This document shows, piece after piece, positions 1 through 11,227 of a stretch of 64,000 nucleotides of DNA (positions are counted from its first letter, which is position 1; every line of letters begins with the position of its first letter). A model generated the notes under the pieces. The model was given only the letters and a program-made list of their open reading frames with translations. It was not told where the DNA came from and did not search any database. Origin of the DNA: Platerodrilus igneus (lineage: Eukaryota; Arthropoda; Insecta; Coleoptera; Lycidae). The DNA is taken from assembly GCA_036346225.1 (NCBI GenBank), contig JARFIW010001670.1, forward strand, positions 6,882,001-6,946,000. The letters are read 5' to 3'. The translations under genes and the position numbers were made by a program.

Positions 1-108
1 AAGTGATGTATAAAGCTTTAAACAAAAATAAAAATAATGTGGTATTCTTATTTATAAATAAGAATACCACATTATTTTTATTTTTGTTTAAATCTTTATA
101 CATCACTT
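1..108. repeat. Near-perfect 108-bp palindrome
   Basis: The first 54 bases are followed directly by their reverse complement with no loop. The only mismatch is position 16 (C) against 93 (T). The outer end is AAGTGATGTATAAAG and the centre is TTATTTATAAATAA. It could be a foldback MITE, a hairpin, or a foldback sequencing artefact at a contig edge. The palindrome may continue left of the window. Confidence 0.9.
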
Positions 109-269
109 TTTATTTACATTTATGAATTTTATCTATGTCAACGATTCTGATTTAAAACCTCACATTATATTCTTGAAAAAGGTTTAAAATAAAAACCGAA
201 AGCTTGGACTATAATAAAGAGTTTATTTTATTAACCAGCAGACCTAATAGCCTGTTATTATAGATATTT

Positions 270-271
<2 letters not shown>

Positions 272-310
<39 letters not shown>
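272..310. repeat. (TA)n microsatellite
   Basis: An uninterrupted TA dinucleotide run of about 38 bases lies in AT-rich DNA. Confidence 0.95.
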
Positions 311-311
<1 letters not shown>

Positions 312-2164
312 CCGTGAAACTTTCTAAAATACATTCGAGCCCCAACGTTGGGCCGTCATAAATTGCCGTGGAAGTCCGCTTTGGACCTCGCCAGAGTCAA
401 AAAAGAATTATTTTTCAAAAATATATAACTATCACAAAATTTTCTTACTAAATTTCAAACTAATTACTCAGCAACTTCCCTGGCTAGCTCAGATGTGCCT
501 CCTCTCGGATACCTAAATTTACTATCATTCTCTTAACCATTCACACACCATTCAATAAAATCACAAAATAATACAACAATCATACAATATTTATTTACCG
601 CTATCTACAAATAATAATTCATAGTTATGTACAGTTCGGTGCTCTAGTTACACCTCAATAAATCCTATCTTTCTAAAGTCCTTGTTTTTAAAATTGTATT
701 CTCAAACACATTTAATGCAACGGGAGTAAATGGGCCCCAAATAATACCTTATCTTTATTTATTACTGCACACTGGAGTATGGTGAGCTCATGATACCGTG
801 TTTATTAATGTATGCTTCCCACTTTGCATACTATTACTACAAACTTAAAAAAAAAACCCATGTACTCTTAACAATTAAATTTAAATTCATCAAGAAATTT
901 TAATAAGCTTTACGTACACCTTTTGTTTTATATTCAAAATACCATAATAATAGTCAGTTATACGTATCTCTTTTAATACGTTAAATTACCAAAATAACCA
1001 TCAAAGTTCACTCACACATCACAAATAATTTCAACAGTTTATCAAAAAAAAAACAACAACAAATTCAAATGCGTTATCTTCCTGAACCCCTCGACTTCGT
1101 GATTATGCACGATGCTCCACCAGCTATTTATAGATGAAAACACAATCTAAGTTGAGCTTCGTGCTACCCATTCACTATCAATTCCAACATCCAAATCCAT
1201 TTATATTACACTTGTTTACTACTGTATTATTAATTTACGAACTAGTTAAAGTATTCGTGGACCTCAGTTAAATTTAAATTACTCGCCACTATTCGTGCTA
1301 CTAATTTTAAAGGCCACAAATAATCTTATACTATTTTACTGAATTTTACAAATTTTTAAAACTTACAAGCCTCGTCGGTTGATTATTATACGTAAGCGAT
1401 GCGAAATTAAAAAAAAAAAGCCTTATTAATTTTCTTCCCGTATTTATACAGTAACAACAGGCCCCTCTTGGCTACTCTTTACGCGAAATACTTAATCGAA
1501 AATAATATTTTCGCAAATTTTGTATAACAGTTTTAAAACTTCCAGAAATATTCCCTCGTCAACACGCTATATCATTCAAACTATCGCATCCACCTGTCGC
1601 GTGTTCGTCTGTTCTAAAACTAACTATTTCGACCAATGACCTAGTCCTATGACGACATAAAACTCCGCCTGTAATATTGTATCTCCTCTCCGTCTTATGC
1701 ATATTGGATGTCGCTTTCCTACCTTACTTGTGTAGTAGAGAATCGATATTGCTGACCGCGTCCACGTGGATTGAGTACGTGCGTTATGAAATCGAATGTT
1801 CTTGTACCCTTCTCATTCTGTAGCATATTATTGATTGTGCATCCCTTTTGCTCTTTAAGAAACTTTTGTTAGCGTTTATGCGAAACCACCGACGGTTGAA
1901 CAATATTTCCATGAAGCTCGCCTTGTTTAAATTAAATTAAATTAAAATAAATTAAATTAATTAATGATTTCTATTGGCTTATAAAACTGATTTTCTTTAT
2001 GAACTTATTACTTTTTAATCCCTAATTATAACAATACGTCAATCCTTGTTAATTTAAATTAAATAAATGAAATAAATTTTGTGCGGAAATATTATGTTCC
2101 TTTCTTTATACAGGGTGTTTGAAGTTGCATTGCTTATCCCTTAATTTAACCCTTTAAATCCACT
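311..2164. other. AT-rich DNA without recognised genes
   Basis: No reading frame with recognisable protein similarity was seen on either strand. A short TTAAA/TTAAAT-rich low-complexity patch lies near 1925-1965. Confidence 0.6.

Positions 2165-2165
<1 letters not shown>

Positions 2166-2208
<43 letters not shown>
2166..2208. repeat. (AT)n microsatellite
   Basis: An AT dinucleotide run of about 40 bases, degenerating at its right end into AAATATGTATATAT. Confidence 0.95.
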
Positions 2209-2210
<2 letters not shown>

Positions 2211-2250
2211 TGTATATATTAAAAGAAAAGTAAGTTTAATGAGTTAAATT

Positions 2251-2400
2251 AATACACAGTAAAGAATTAATGGCAACTGACTCAAATTCCGCCACGAAGG
2301 CATCCTGTTGACGCGCCCCAATTAGGGCGAAACGCGCCGACAGGACGCCCTCCTGGCTGAACTTGAGTCACGTGCCATTAATTTTTTTTACTTTGTGTAT
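2251..2400. mobile_element. Foldback MITE-like element
   Basis: This is an imperfect inverted repeat of about 150 bp. The left arm begins AATACACAGTAAAGAATTAA, and the right arm ends with its near complement (TTTACTTTGTGTAT). Both arms carry ATTAATGGCA and TGACTCAA blocks in opposite orientation. The centre is GC-rich and contains GGGCGAAACGCGCC. There is no coding potential. It is probably a non-autonomous DNA element or a snapback repeat; the family was not identified. Confidence 0.7.
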
Positions 2401-2409
2401 ATATTAAAT

Positions 2410-5080
2410 TGTTCGCCCAGGTGTCTCGTCGCGTTGTTGTCAATGGGTTTTGAAAAGTCTAACCATATTTAGACAACTACTTAAATCATCTTCGTGTTTA
2501 TAACTATATGCTCGTATTTCTAGTCACTATCGATAGTATCTTTGGGTTAGTAGAAGAGCATGCGCACTCATGTACACAACACATTGTACAGGCTCCCCTC
2601 TTGAAACGGAATGCATGAACGCACGCATACACTACAACGCACACAAAATATTTTTTAGTTTGTACTTATTCTATAGCACCCTGGGATGTCCTTTTTTAAA
2701 TATTATTCTTTTTGTATTCGGGGGATACATAAGTTTTCCAATGTTTCAAGGTTGTCACGTTTTTATAAAAATTTCTTAGACTACTATTTATTGTGCTAAA
2801 CCTATATACAAAGTATAGATTATAAAATAGACCGTGTTTAATTCTGGGCGTTAATGGATTGCAGTTAGTTATTCTGGCATTTTCTAACGCGATAATAGAG
2901 AAGACACAAGGATGTGCAGAGATTGATGGAGGAGCCACGTGAAAGGAGTGGTAATCAATTTTTAAACAGCTTATGCAACAATTTAAATCGCTGTCGAATA
3001 TTTCTTGTCCTCAACAGAGCTGTGCTCTTAATACTATATTCATGACACAGTTTTCTCTCTTTTACTGTTTATATTCCAAAAGCAATCCTCATTAAAATTT
3101 ATTTCCAAACATTCTGAATTTTAAACATTAATACTGCCGAAGAGTCAGCCAACATTTCAAATTCTACTAATTTGATTGGAGATACGAACTACGAAGACTT
3201 CTTTCACTGGAATTTTCTTACATAAACCTAAAGTTGTACGTCGTCGTAATTTCGTAAATGAATTCAAAAGATAATAAGAGCTGCACGCTCACGTTGCTTT
3301 AGAGATTAAAGTTGCAGACGTAAGTGTATCTTCAGCATTAATTAAGTTAGTTCGATGGAATTGTGTACGAGAATAACGTTGGTCTTGCTCTCATTTTCCC
3401 TAATGCGTTTCTTATAAATCTTTTAATCTTTTGCTTGTATCTCAGACGAGAAACACGAGAAAACAATTCGTAAAGACAGCTTTTAGCATTAACTGATATT
3501 TCTGAAGCGATTGCCACGGTTTATGCCAACCCTCCTCGGTCGAAATTAAAATTTGTCGAATACTTTTAAAAGTTACGCAAACAAATCCAGCAGAAAAACT
3601 AAGAAAACACGATAAAATATTGCTCCCGCTTTAGATCCGCGTTTTACAAATCCCTCATAAATAACAACCTTTAGAGGAAAGATCCTTTGTCCAATCTTGT
3701 ATGTAGGCAGCAGAAGCACCAGAAAACATCACAAGCGTCTTCAAATCTCTTAGGGATTTACGAACGCGCTACTTGCAAACTCATAATTTTAAACAAACGA
3801 AAGACAAGCTGTTTATTACGTTTTATTACCACGATTCTTGTCATCATCGGAAAACTAATTGCAAGAACACTAATTAACGACAGATTTTCGTAAAATATAA
3901 TCCCTTGTTAGTGGCCTACGTTGGTGAAAATGCAATATTTTACGATAAAAATTTGCTAATCACTTTGGTAACGCCTCTGTAGGTGTTTGATAATAAATCA
4001 AGGAACGTGTTAAGGCTAATTAGCGGTTGAGGAATTATTTTTGAGCGTATTGTACTCTGAGTAAAGCATTAGTTTATACAATAACTGACAGTGCCTTCTA
4101 CAGTTGAGTATTCACTCGACCACTACCCAGAAAGTGAAGCAGTCTGCTACATATTTTGCAGTGCCAGACCAAGTAATATAAAAGTAATCCTTTTTCAATT
4201 TGGAAGCTAATTTAAAAGCTTCTTTAAATCTAAATGGGATTTAACAAGCTTTTCCCAGTGTATGCAGTCAGGGCATGGTTTGTACATTAAATGGGATGTG
4301 AATTGTCAAGCGCAAGATTTGCAGTTAACGCTGTCCTTAATTTAATTGGATTTTCTGCAATTAATGAAAAAGTAAGCAATTTGGGAAGAGTGCCATGATA
4401 TTAGTATAAAAATAGACATCTGTTCATGTTTAACAAATTTTCAGGACATGAAAATAAAGAATTCTTCTAAACGTTTCTAATATATGAAAATTGTGTTGGA
4501 CTGTTTAAATTCTTGAGTCATGAGTCGATTTATACTCACTACAGTCTGTTCCAAACAAGATGTAGTAGATGGAACTTGTGTCTGAGTTAGGATTGTAATT
4601 GTTTAAACAGAAACTACACGGTTACTCAAATCGGTTCACAAATATAATAGCAAGTAGTATTCATCAATAAAAAAAAAGTAATGATAAATACATTGTCAAC
4701 AGTGAAAGCCTAAGGTGATCGACTCAATCCCCTAAAGAGATTTGTAAAGATATAATGCTTTAAAGTTATTTTTGAAACAATTAAAGATGCGCTAATTGAA
4801 TTTTGCGTGCTGATATAATTTTTGTTCTACCCATATGATGATGTTATTATTAATTTTTTGCTGGCATATATGAAGATTTCCTTGGTGGAGAGAATTTTAT
4901 ATTCTAAATTGTTATTTTTAAGTTTACTCCCAAATTCTGACTTTCATTTCTAATCTTTGAACATTTTTATATAAATGAGGCCCTGTTGTTTCATATCAAT
5001 ATCGCACCAGTTTTCTCGTAAATGAGTTTGAAATAATTCGAGGTGATTAAATTTATCTTATAAAGGGCGCGGGGTTGTAA
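2410..5080. other. AT-rich DNA without recognised genes
   Basis: Only short unrelated open frames (80 codons or fewer) are present, with no recognisable domains or plausible exon structure. Confidence 0.5.
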
Positions 5081-5084
5081 AGAA

Positions 5085-5500
5085 ATATAATTATTATTTT
5101 TAACTCAGCAGTCCCTTCGATGTTATTCGTACACGGAAGACGGTTATTCCACGTAGGTCACCTTTGCCCTAGATTCATAAATTCTGTCACGTTATACCTG
5201 ACCTTTTTCTATAATCCCATAAAAACACTCGCTAATTTTGTAATAATTGAGTTAAGTTGAAAAATAAAATGTCTCTACCAAACACGCCTCTATCACTGGG
5301 GTAGCTGAATATCCTTTTACAATGACATAATTTTTTATCTTAGTCCAGAAATAAATACAAATAAAATTTAACGTATACCTAGCCTTAAGTGACATTAACT
5401 AATTGCAATATAAATACAAATATACTTTAAAGAACCTAGTGTCTTAGTCTCAGGTTGGCCAGGTATTACTGAAACAAATCCTAAAAATGCATTTAATGAA
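5085..5500 (+). repeat. Dispersed repeat family X, copy 1
   Basis: This segment aligns by eye with 53700-54110 in the same orientation. Shared blocks include a CGG..ACGGTTATTCC-type stretch, TATCACTGG, AATAAATACAAATAAAATT, AAGTGACATTAA and ACAAATATACTTT. Similarity is clearly above chance but broken by small indels. No coding potential was seen in either copy. The family is not identified; it could be a TE remnant or an old segmental duplication. Confidence 0.65.
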
Positions 5501-7338
5501 ATTCATCAATAACACTATCAGTCCAATTTCCAGTTTTCCGTATTAAATTACATGTCATAATAAATTCCATATGGAAATGGCTTGAGTAATATACAAAATC
5601 AGTTAAATAACAAGATTTCATTGTCCATTTAAAATACTAAAGTTCCATGCTTTAACTAATGCTAAACTTCATTAATAAAACTATTTAAAATTTACATGTT
5701 ACATAATTATAAAGTGTAGAATTAAAGCTCACACATTACTCATTCTTTTACTTCATCCCCCAAAAGGTTAAGGATTCAAGAAACCATTAGTATTTCCAAT
5801 TTTCGCTCCTATCTAACATAGCTTTAATTGACCAAGCGCAAAATCCGAAATCTTGGAGGAGTGAACTCTCTAAATTTTAACCCCTATAACTCGACTTGCC
5901 ACGACATAATATTCACGCTGTCCACCTCGTCCCGCGTGTGTGAACCTACCTTGTACTTGCAAACATATTTTAACTTCTTGTCGCATGTCATGTATTTTCT
6001 CGGCTGGAAATCCAGTCATATCTTGAACTTGACGCTGCATTTCTCTTCAACTTCGCACCCTCCTTTACTACTCGCTCGGATTATTGCATTTTGGCGTTTT
6101 CTAATTTCTTGTTCTCAATAGTTTATTCTAATTGTTCTTCGTTCACTGTCTAGCGTTTCTACACTTCATTCATTTGGTAGGGTTTGTGTCATTGTATAAC
6201 ATCACTATTCCAGATGAATCATGAGTGAACTCTTATGGGACCATCAGCCAAAATCTACCTGCCCACGGCTATTTTATTAATCTAGCAGTTTGAATAAACA
6301 CACTGAAAACCTTTTTACTTTGTATTGAATGATATAATTAATTATCTCTAACTTGATCCTGACGAGTTCCAAGTGTCCGTATGCGGATCTAAGTAATTAC
6401 TACATTATCCGAATATGCTTATGAGGTTGTCTCGGCTAACTTTGTATTGTAATTACACGTGTGTTCCCATAACATTGATTCTACTTCACATAATTAAAAC
6501 TTGTAAAAAACGCTTCTATGTTTGGGATAATTATGGTACGGAACATTCATTTTACTATTATTTAATGCATAATTCTAGAACTTTCTTAAAATGACATAAC
6601 CACGCTATGGAAATTTACTGTTATAAATATTTTGTTTACCCTTTTGTGGTTTGAAATGATTTATGGACTTGAGTTACGTTCAAATATGTATTTAACAGAA
6701 ATAATACAAGGCTTTTGTGATTTCTAAACTTACTACCTTTAATAAAACTAAAATTTTACTGAGATGTCTTGCTTAATGAACACTATTATTCGTGAAATCA
6801 GAATATACAGGGCATATTAATTTTAATTCGTCCGTTTAGAATTAATACTTCTCTTTTTTCATCGGTTTTTTTTTTTAAATTTAACGTAGCGCCAACGCGT
6901 TACACTGCTTTGGTTTTCTAACCAAACCGCTTTCAATTGATATCGCATTAAGTTCTTTTTTAGGTAGCCCTAAGTCTTAAACTATAAAATATATGGGTCA
7001 AGAAAAGAGACTTGTTTGACTGATCCATCTATTTTTGGCTCTACATTATTGGTGAAAGGCGGTGCACTCCGTGGCGCACGAACCGCATATTATCTTATTC
7101 AATGGCATATCTTCCAAAAGTTTGCCTTAATTATTGTTTAAAAACTCTGTACTAACTGATTTATAAGGACAAAATTATGCTGGGAGCAAAATAAATACGT
7201 GTTAGTATGATGTGGTTTCAGTGGACTGTTTAGCAGTCTTTGTTTCAAATCCAAAACCATATTCTATATAACATTGGTCAGAAACAAGATTACTTATGTT
7301 ACTTAATCCTCTTTCACTGTTTAAACTACGTTTCTGGA
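5501..7338. other. AT-rich DNA without recognised genes
   Basis: The longest open frame (5828-6121, 97 codons) shows no recognisable protein. Nothing else is supported. Confidence 0.5.
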
Positions 7339-7344
7339 TTACTT

Positions 7345-7412
7345 TTGCACACACACACGCACGCACGCGCACACATGCGAACACGCGCACACACGCACGC
7401 ACACGCACGCAC
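7345..7412 (+). repeat. (CA)n/(CGCA)n microsatellite
   Basis: An alternating purine-pyrimidine tract of CA, CGCA and CACG units, about 68 bp. It abuts the 3' side of a minus-strand SINE copy. Such tracts can adopt Z-DNA. The overlapping open frames rich in HTHA or VRVCA are artefacts of the repeat. Confidence 0.9.
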
Positions 7413-7676
7413 ACGTATTACATTGGCTAGGAAGCGAGTTTCTTTTTACCTGTAAATTTTGAGTTTTGCCGAACCTTTCTATTCCAAACAACGTGACAAC
7501 AACGTACGTGACAACACACACGCGAGATCTACATTTTACCTCTCATCCGAGCCAGGACGTATTTTTGAGAAAAATGCTCGACCAACATTCTTCAAGCGGT
7601 CCGTGTCGGGATTCAAACCCGGGGCCTTAGACTTAGTAGTCACACGCGAACCAACTAAGCTACAATGGGTTACTGT
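7413..7676 (-). mobile_element. tRNA-derived SINE, copy 1
   Basis: On the minus strand the 5' head resembles a tRNA gene. An A box TAGCTTAGTTGG lies at 7651-7662 and a B box GGTTTGAATCCC near 7609-7621, about 30 bases apart as in a pol III promoter. The body downstream (GAGAGGTAAAAT-like, ACGTTAAA-like, GGTAAAAA..CTCGCTTCC) is shared with at least seven other stretches here: 10025, 10305, 18850, 29825 and three units at 38985-39870. The head is too diverged to be a functional tRNA. The microsatellite sits at its 3' end. Confidence 0.85.
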
Positions 7677-8019
7677 GCTAGATATTCAGAATTATAAACT
7701 GTGACGCCTGATTTTGAAATGTCATTGAAAACTTTGAACAGAGGAACCACATACCGTAATTTATTCCGGTGTTCTTACTTTTCACTTGAACACATGGATA
7801 CTTCTTTTTCTAACACGCGGCTACGTAATGGCATTAAAGGTGTCGCCTGTTATGAGAATGTCGCCTAGAGTAGAGTAATTGTGAAGTATTTGTAGCAGGA
7901 GCAGAAAAGTTAAATAAAGGTCGAACGAGTCCAGAGGTTATACGAGACGTGCTTTTAAATAGGTACCGTTTTGATATGTATAAAAAAAAAGTAAACCTTT
8001 TGTAACAATTTTATTGTTA

Positions 8020-8670
8020 CGTGAAAGAGCACACTTTTATTTTCCTTTCCGCATAATTGCCATTTATCATATCGAATAACAAGGTTTTGTATTCCGTGTC
8101 ATAGAAGTTTGCCGCCTGATTTGGTAGCGTGCGGAGACAATTTCGTAAATAACTAATTGAAACTTGAGGAAACGCCTGTAATAACGAAGAAATCGTGAAG
8201 CGTCTGTTCTCTGTCACTTTTCGTCGCTTTTCTGCACCAAATCGTCAGTGATCACTGAGGGTCACCCACTCCGTTCCTCGTCATGAACATTCTTTTGGCC
8301 ATCGTTGACAGCTCTTACCCATATGCGTTACCATCCCATCACTCATAATGTTTTGTCCGTACACAACAATTTGAGGGGATATAAAAGAACAGAACTGCAG
8401 TAATTGCACCAAATCGTCAGTGATCACTGAGGGTCACCCACTCCGTTCCTCGTCATGAACATTCTTTTGGCCATCGTTGACAGCTCTTACCCATATGCGT
8501 TACCATCCCATCACTCATAATGTTTTGTCCGTACACAACAATTTGAGGGGATATAAAAGAACAGAACTGCAGTAATGTATGACACAAATCTGACGGTGAA
8601 TTTCAACTGCTTTCATGCCTTTAGCACTAAGAAAACGAATAACAGCGGGAATCTCAATCGGCGGAGGCAT
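8020..8670 (-). pseudogene. Mariner transposase relic, internally deleted
   Basis: Reading leftward from a possible ATG at 8668-8670, fragments match the N-terminal half of mariner transposases. In order they are IPAVIRFLSAKGMKAVEIHRQ, then a NIMSDGMV-like block, a KDGR..VHDEERSG-like block with stops, and RRFTISSLLQAFPQVS. The frame then jumps to the family's usual C-terminus (FYD...NGNYAERK). The whole catalytic DD34D core between these parts is missing. Stops interrupt the N-terminal block. A perfect 172-bp tandem duplication (8234-8576) repeats the helix-turn-helix linker region. It is a dead copy whose name rests on the RRFTISSL..FPQVS and VIRFLSAKG..EIHRQ motifs. Confidence 0.8.
8234..8576. 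repeat. Perfect tandem duplication, 172-bp period
   Basis: Positions 8234-8404 and 8406-8576 are identical over 171 bases, separated by one T. The unit starts GCACCAAATCGTCAGTG and ends CTGCAGTAAT. It lies inside the mariner relic. Confidence 0.97.
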
Positions 8671-8679
8671 TTAAAATAC

Positions 8680-10020
8680 CCAAAAGCAAATGTATAAACG
8701 ATAGATAGCTTCCGCAATGGCGTCTGAGACTAGCCAAAAAATGTAGGTACACAGTGCGCATGTGCGAAACACCGAGCGCAACGCTGCAGCGACAGAATTT
8801 CAAAGCGGTACTTACTTAAAATACATGCCTCGTATATCATACCGGTTAATTAAGAACAAAGGAGCTTTTTTTGATATCTTTATTACTTTACACAACTGTA
8901 CCAGTATTGGTAATAGCCTTAAAAACTGGACGTCCGATGTATTTGATATACCTCCCTTAGTTCATGATGGTAACCGGAAATGATTCGAAGTTATATGATG
9001 CGTAAAGCCAACCCTGGCGACCAGACACGTATTCGTCTGTAATTTATATTATGAAGGACCATCTGGGAATGCAATTTTGTTTAGAGAGGCTCCACACACA
9101 TTGACGAAATTGCAAAAATGTCTACTTTGCGGTATTACTTATATTAATTTTTATGACGATATCTTTCAAACCTCCATGGGTTTTTGATGACACTATCGTA
9201 ATCTACGATCTGAGTTAAATATAGTTGTTATTTGTTTCTGTTTGTGAAATGAAACCATCGAGATTATTAGGCCTCATTGTAACAAACACGCGTCTTCTCC
9301 TTACTACATACTCGCCAATAGTCTATTAAGTTCATTTTTCTGTTCAAAAGTAGAGTGATCAATAGCATGCGCTATATCGCGACGTTAACTTAAAAATTTG
9401 ACTTTTGTGTATTCTACCTGCCTTATCCGAGTAATAGATGAATGTGTAGCATACATGCATGTCGCAAGTCATTAAATAGTTGCAGTTGTTCATCAGATAG
9501 TTAATCCTTGAACTTATGCTTAAAAATAACTCCGCTTTTATTCATCACTGTAGCACTTGTACGGAAGCTGTATAATATAAATAGTAATTCTTAAATCATT
9601 TTCTTGTTTTCTAAAATGCAAAACATCGTCTTGTAAGTCTACTATACTCATAGGTTCACCTATACCATACTACTTTTTCTGTTTGGATTGTAAGACATAA
9701 ATGACATAAGAGATACCGAACAAAAAGTTCCATTATCGCTACACAAAGTAACACATTTTAGATAATCAAGGAGGTAATGCTTATGACTAAGCAAAATTAC
9801 CGACATGGACAAAGTGAGTCAAATCTGCTTGCTGTAACGTCTTGAACTACACTGCTCTTGGAGTGGAGGTAAAACAGATTTCTTCTGTGACAATATGCAG
9901 ATATTAGCATGCTGACGACCAGTCTGCAACAGCATTTGTCATTTTTAAATCAAAGAAGTTATCTAACATCAGTAACTTGGGATGTATATTTTTGTTTTAC
10001 ATAACTTTGTCATTGCGCGA
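8680..10020. other. Unannotated DNA
   Basis: The open frame at 8762-8983 (73 codons) is unrecognised. No other feature was seen. Confidence 0.5.
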
Positions 10021-10024
10021 TATT

Positions 10025-10262
10025 GATGGCACAGTGGATATGTCGGTTGCCAGTAAAAACCGCATGAAGAATGGTGAGCTTTTTTCACAAAAATTGGCCT
10101 TCCTTCGAATGAGAGGTTAAATGCAGCTCCTGTGTACGGGTGTTTTCACGCACGTTAAGATCCTTACCTTGCTTGCGTTGAACAAGGTTCGGCTAAAAAG
10201 ATAAAAAGATCTTATCTCTTGTCAATGTAGTACTGTAGGGTGAAAATGCTCCTAGTCAAAAT
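10025..10262 (+). mobile_element. SINE copy 2
   Basis: Plus-strand copy of the tRNA-derived SINE. It has a degenerate head (TGGCACAGTGGATATGTCGG), then the body motifs TTTTTCACAAAAA, CGAATGAGAGGTTAAATG, CACGCACGTTAAGATCC and ACCTTGCTTG. It ends near TCAATGTAGTACTGTAGGG, which corresponds to the AATGTAGTACCTTCGGG tail of other copies. Confidence 0.75.
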
Positions 10263-10304
10263 TAAAGTATACAGTTGTGTAATATTCCATTCAGATTCGA
10301 TTTC

Positions 10305-10470
10305 CTATATGGCTCGCTTGAAAAATATTTGCGTATAATTCATTACAAAAATACTCCTTCGAATGAGAAGTTCAATGTAGGTAATGTATGTGGGTGTTGG
10401 CACATACGTTAAAGGCTCCTGCATTACTTGATTTGGCAATTGTTCGGTTAAAAACTCCTTTTGGAAGTTT
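10305..10470 (+). mobile_element. SINE copy 3, head-truncated
   Basis: Plus-strand body fragment beginning GCTTGAAAAATATTTGCG, with CTTCGAATGAGAAG, CACATACGTTAAAGGCTC and a TTCGGTTAAAA segment. The tRNA-like head is absent. It lies about 40 bp downstream of copy 2 in the same orientation. Confidence 0.65.
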
Positions 10471-11223
10471 AAGTGTAAGATAAGTTCTTATAAAAATATT
10501 TAAAAATCCTACTGCCCTTAAAACAGCAAACCTTCATACTTACAAATTGATTAAATTCAAAAGGTGAGACGACAAATTTCACACGTTGTCAACTTTTGTA
10601 TAATATGTAATATAGAATAGAGCTTACCTCTTGCGTTTTGCGTATTTCTCATGACCTCCATAATAAGCGCCCATTTATCACCTTGCTATGTAGAGCATCT
10701 CACAATCTGAAAACGTCGGGATTATATAAGAACTTTAATAGTAAATTAAAGGAGTTCCATTCACTATATCAATAACATTATGATATCAATTATTCACAAG
10801 GTGTGTAGCCCAAGACACATATACCTTGTGATTTATGATCTTTGTATAAGGAAAATTATAGATTGGAGTACCTTATACTTCAGTTTAAATAACGGATAGC
10901 AAAAGTGTTTCCTCCCCTTTATGCAAACGATGCGTAATTAAAATCTAATTTTCGTCCTCTGACGATATTAGAATATGTGGTGCTGTAAATTACTTCTAGT
11001 TATTGTTTTAGAAAAGACTATTACTTCGTATTTGAATTTATATCTCAATAGAAGTCCAATTATACATTACGAACCCTAATTATATTAGTTTTCTTAATGC
11101 ACAAATACAGCACAAATTCACATGAAGTTTTTCATTGCTGCAGTAGCCAACCAAGAGGAATAGAGAATTTGAATAATTCCATTTGTGCTTCTTTTGTAAT
11201 ATTATCAACCGTATGCAACTCCT
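10471..11223. other. Unannotated AT-rich DNA
   Basis: No coding or repeat signal was recognised before the piggyBac boundary. Confidence 0.5.
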
Positions 11224-11227
11224 TTAA

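Noticed and set aside
2105..2120. TATACAGGGTGTTTGAAG as a transposon end
   Set aside because: No inverted partner was found nearby. The word CAGGG(T/C) after TATA also occurs at 6808 and 55871 without partners.
5828..6121. 97-codon plus-strand frame
   Set aside because: No domain, no splice context, and a length expected by chance in 64 kb of six frames.
7202..7521. Overlapping open frames rich in His/Thr/Ala or Val/Cys/Arg around the CA repeat
   Set aside because: They are translations of a microsatellite with no codon structure or homology.
7605..7676. Possible tRNA gene on the minus strand
   Set aside because: The A and B boxes are present but no foldable acceptor and anticodon arms were seen. 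The sequence continues into a body shared with other copies, so it is a SINE head.
8380..8392. TATA-box-like GGGGATATAAAAG in each duplicated unit
   Set aside because: It lies inside the antisense of mariner coding sequence and has no downstream gene; probably chance.
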